The notes under the pieces: generated by a model
Told to the model about the DNA's origin: nothing
The model's database searches: none
The model's input: only the letters and a program-made list of their open reading frames with translations
Shown: in pieces, positions 62,750-64,000 of the stretch
Layout: each line of letters begins with the position of its first letter
Numbering within the stretch: position 1 is the first letter of the stretch
DNA from: Liolophura sinensis
Lineage: Eukaryota > Mollusca > Polyplacophora > Chitonida > Chitonidae
Reading direction: 5' to 3'
NCBI RefSeq assembly: GCF_032854445.1
Contig: NC_088303.1
Span: 20,097,501 to 20,161,500, forward strand
Length of the DNA stretch: 64,000 bases
Made by a program: the position numbers and the translations under genes

Positions 62750-63442
62750 TTTCTTTCAATTGGGTGAAACCTCGCTCTCGTTTGAGGAGATCGGCTCTTG
62801 ACCACTGAGGTCATGCGCTTCAATTGTGAGCAGCTTTAAATCATGCGGTTATAATCTGGCGTTATGCAGGCGAAGTGCGTTTCTAGCGTCACCCATAAAC
62901 GTGAAGTCGGCGTATAAAAGTCTCTTCTCACCATCTGATTTACTTGTTTATCTTTGCAAATAATTCTAACACCTCAGCAGATTATTTGTAAGTACAGACA
63001 TAATGCAGTATATTTTCCCCGGAATAACGACTCGGGCTGCAGATCGCCTTTACCACTAATCTCATGTACATATATACTGCAGGAGCACTATGTGTATGCG
63101 TTAATCCGTTGTAATCAGAAAGATATGCAGGAAAGAACACCACTTGCCTTAATTACTTAGGTGGGGAAAGTTGTAAGCGATATTATACAGTTATTACATT
63201 TAAACATGAAGAATAATATTGGAAACAATATGACAGATCGTTAGCAATATCAGTACTTGATAAAATACGTGCAGAAATATTACCTATGATTCACCTTATG
63301 CCAGCTACATGGGAAGGTCTGGTAGAAACCTGCGGATGGTCGTGGGTTTCTCCCGGACTGTGCCTGGTTTCCTCCCATCATAATGCTGGCCGCCGTCGTA
63401 TAAGTGAAACAGTCTTGAATACGGCATAAAACACCAATCAAA

Positions 63443-63473
<31 letters not shown>

Positions 63474-64000
63474 AAATACATTTATGCGAGCTGTCCGAAA
63501 TGTCGCGTACCAACATGTTGCATGTTTGGAAATACAAACTGCTATATGCAAAGTGAATGAAGTTCCCTACTGCAATTTCGGCCTCAGTGAGCAATTTACA
63601 ACCTTGTAGTTATAGAAACAGATTAGGGTTAAGTGTCGAGGCCTTTGGGGTCACATGATTTAAAGGAAACTGTCGTTCAAATCCATGCCACGTCCATTGG
63701 ATCAACTGGACATATTCATCTGAAGGGTTTTTACGAGCATAAACAGTTTAGTATCTGGCGAACCAAGCGGATTTCTTCAAGCTCTACAAAAGTGAAGAAT
63801 ACAAATGCAAACTAATGAAAACATTTAAAGGTGGAGAAAACATAAAAATGGCGTAAAGTTCGGATGAAAATTTACGAAAAGTTTGTCGTAAATATGCCCT
63901 TCAATATTTTTTCGATTTTTCTTTAAAGAGAAAAAAGACACTTGAAAATATCTTTTGAATGTTAGCTGAATGCTATATACAGTTTTGTGTAATTATGTTA
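62750..64000. other. Right edge, no gene recognised
   Basis: Apart from the SINE at 63296-63480, AT-rich sequence without a supported exon. It may be intron of the gene ending at 61985. Confidence 0.4.
63296..63480 (+). mobile_element. SINE copy, head truncated, plus orientation
   Basis: ACATGGGAAGGTCTGGTAGA, GGATGGTCGTGGGTTTCTCC, CATAATGCTGGCCGCCGTCG and a long (TAAA)n tail. TTATGC.AGCT flanks both sides as an imperfect target duplication. Confidence 0.9.

Overview
The window is animal genomic DNA. Genes are split into many short exons with GT-AG introns, the intergenic sequence is AT-rich, and the spaces are full of dispersed repeats and minisatellites. A SINE with a tRNA-like head (A box, B box) and a (TAAA)n tail occurs in at least a dozen copies in both orientations. 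With the gene complement it suggests a marine lophotrochozoan such as a mollusc or brachiopod; I cannot name the species. Positions 6302-6501 are an assembly gap of exactly 200 N.

Layout. (1) 1-11494, minus strand: 5' two thirds of a K-Cl cotransporter (SLC12A4-7 family); its 3' end lies beyond the left edge. (2) 11495-20794: intergenic, with a 36-bp minisatellite, a MITE family in three copies, a ~76-bp tandem array split by a SINE, and no gene I can support. (3) 20861-32212, plus strand: a 15-exon gene for a 631-residue ATP-dependent DNA ligase of bacterial (DNA ligase E-like) type, built as PBZ - BRCT - PBZ - SWIM-like zinc motif - adenylyltransferase - OB fold. (4) 32169-33720: the last coding exon of that gene, with its splice acceptor, is repeated about 12 times in tandem. 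(5) 35995-43109, minus strand: complete nine-exon ADAT1 (tRNA adenosine-37 deaminase), convergent with the ligase gene. (6) 45125-46903, plus strand: complete TRIQK small membrane protein, divergent from ADAT1. (7) 52799-58927, minus strand: four-exon ML-domain (MD-2-related lipid recognition) protein with an N-terminal membrane anchor. (8) 61985-62235, minus strand: the last coding exon of an unrecognised gene that continues to the right.

All exon boundaries given were derived by hand from splice signals, reading phase and protein family similarity. The exon chains of the ligase, ADAT1, TRIQK and ML genes are phase-consistent throughout. The K-Cl cotransporter has one junction that is off by one nucleotide and one intron that phase forces to be GC-AG.

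The most unusual features are the ligase (a repair-type enzyme with two predicted poly(ADP-ribose)-binding zinc fingers) and a recurring pattern in which tandem arrays contain or abut coding splice junctions: the ligase exon 10 acceptor, the ligase terminal exon, and the ADAT1 exon 3 donor. In the terminal-exon array several units carry both a 3' and a 5' splice site around a 54-nt phase 1-1 segment, so the array could supply alternative ends or an in-frame repeated tail.
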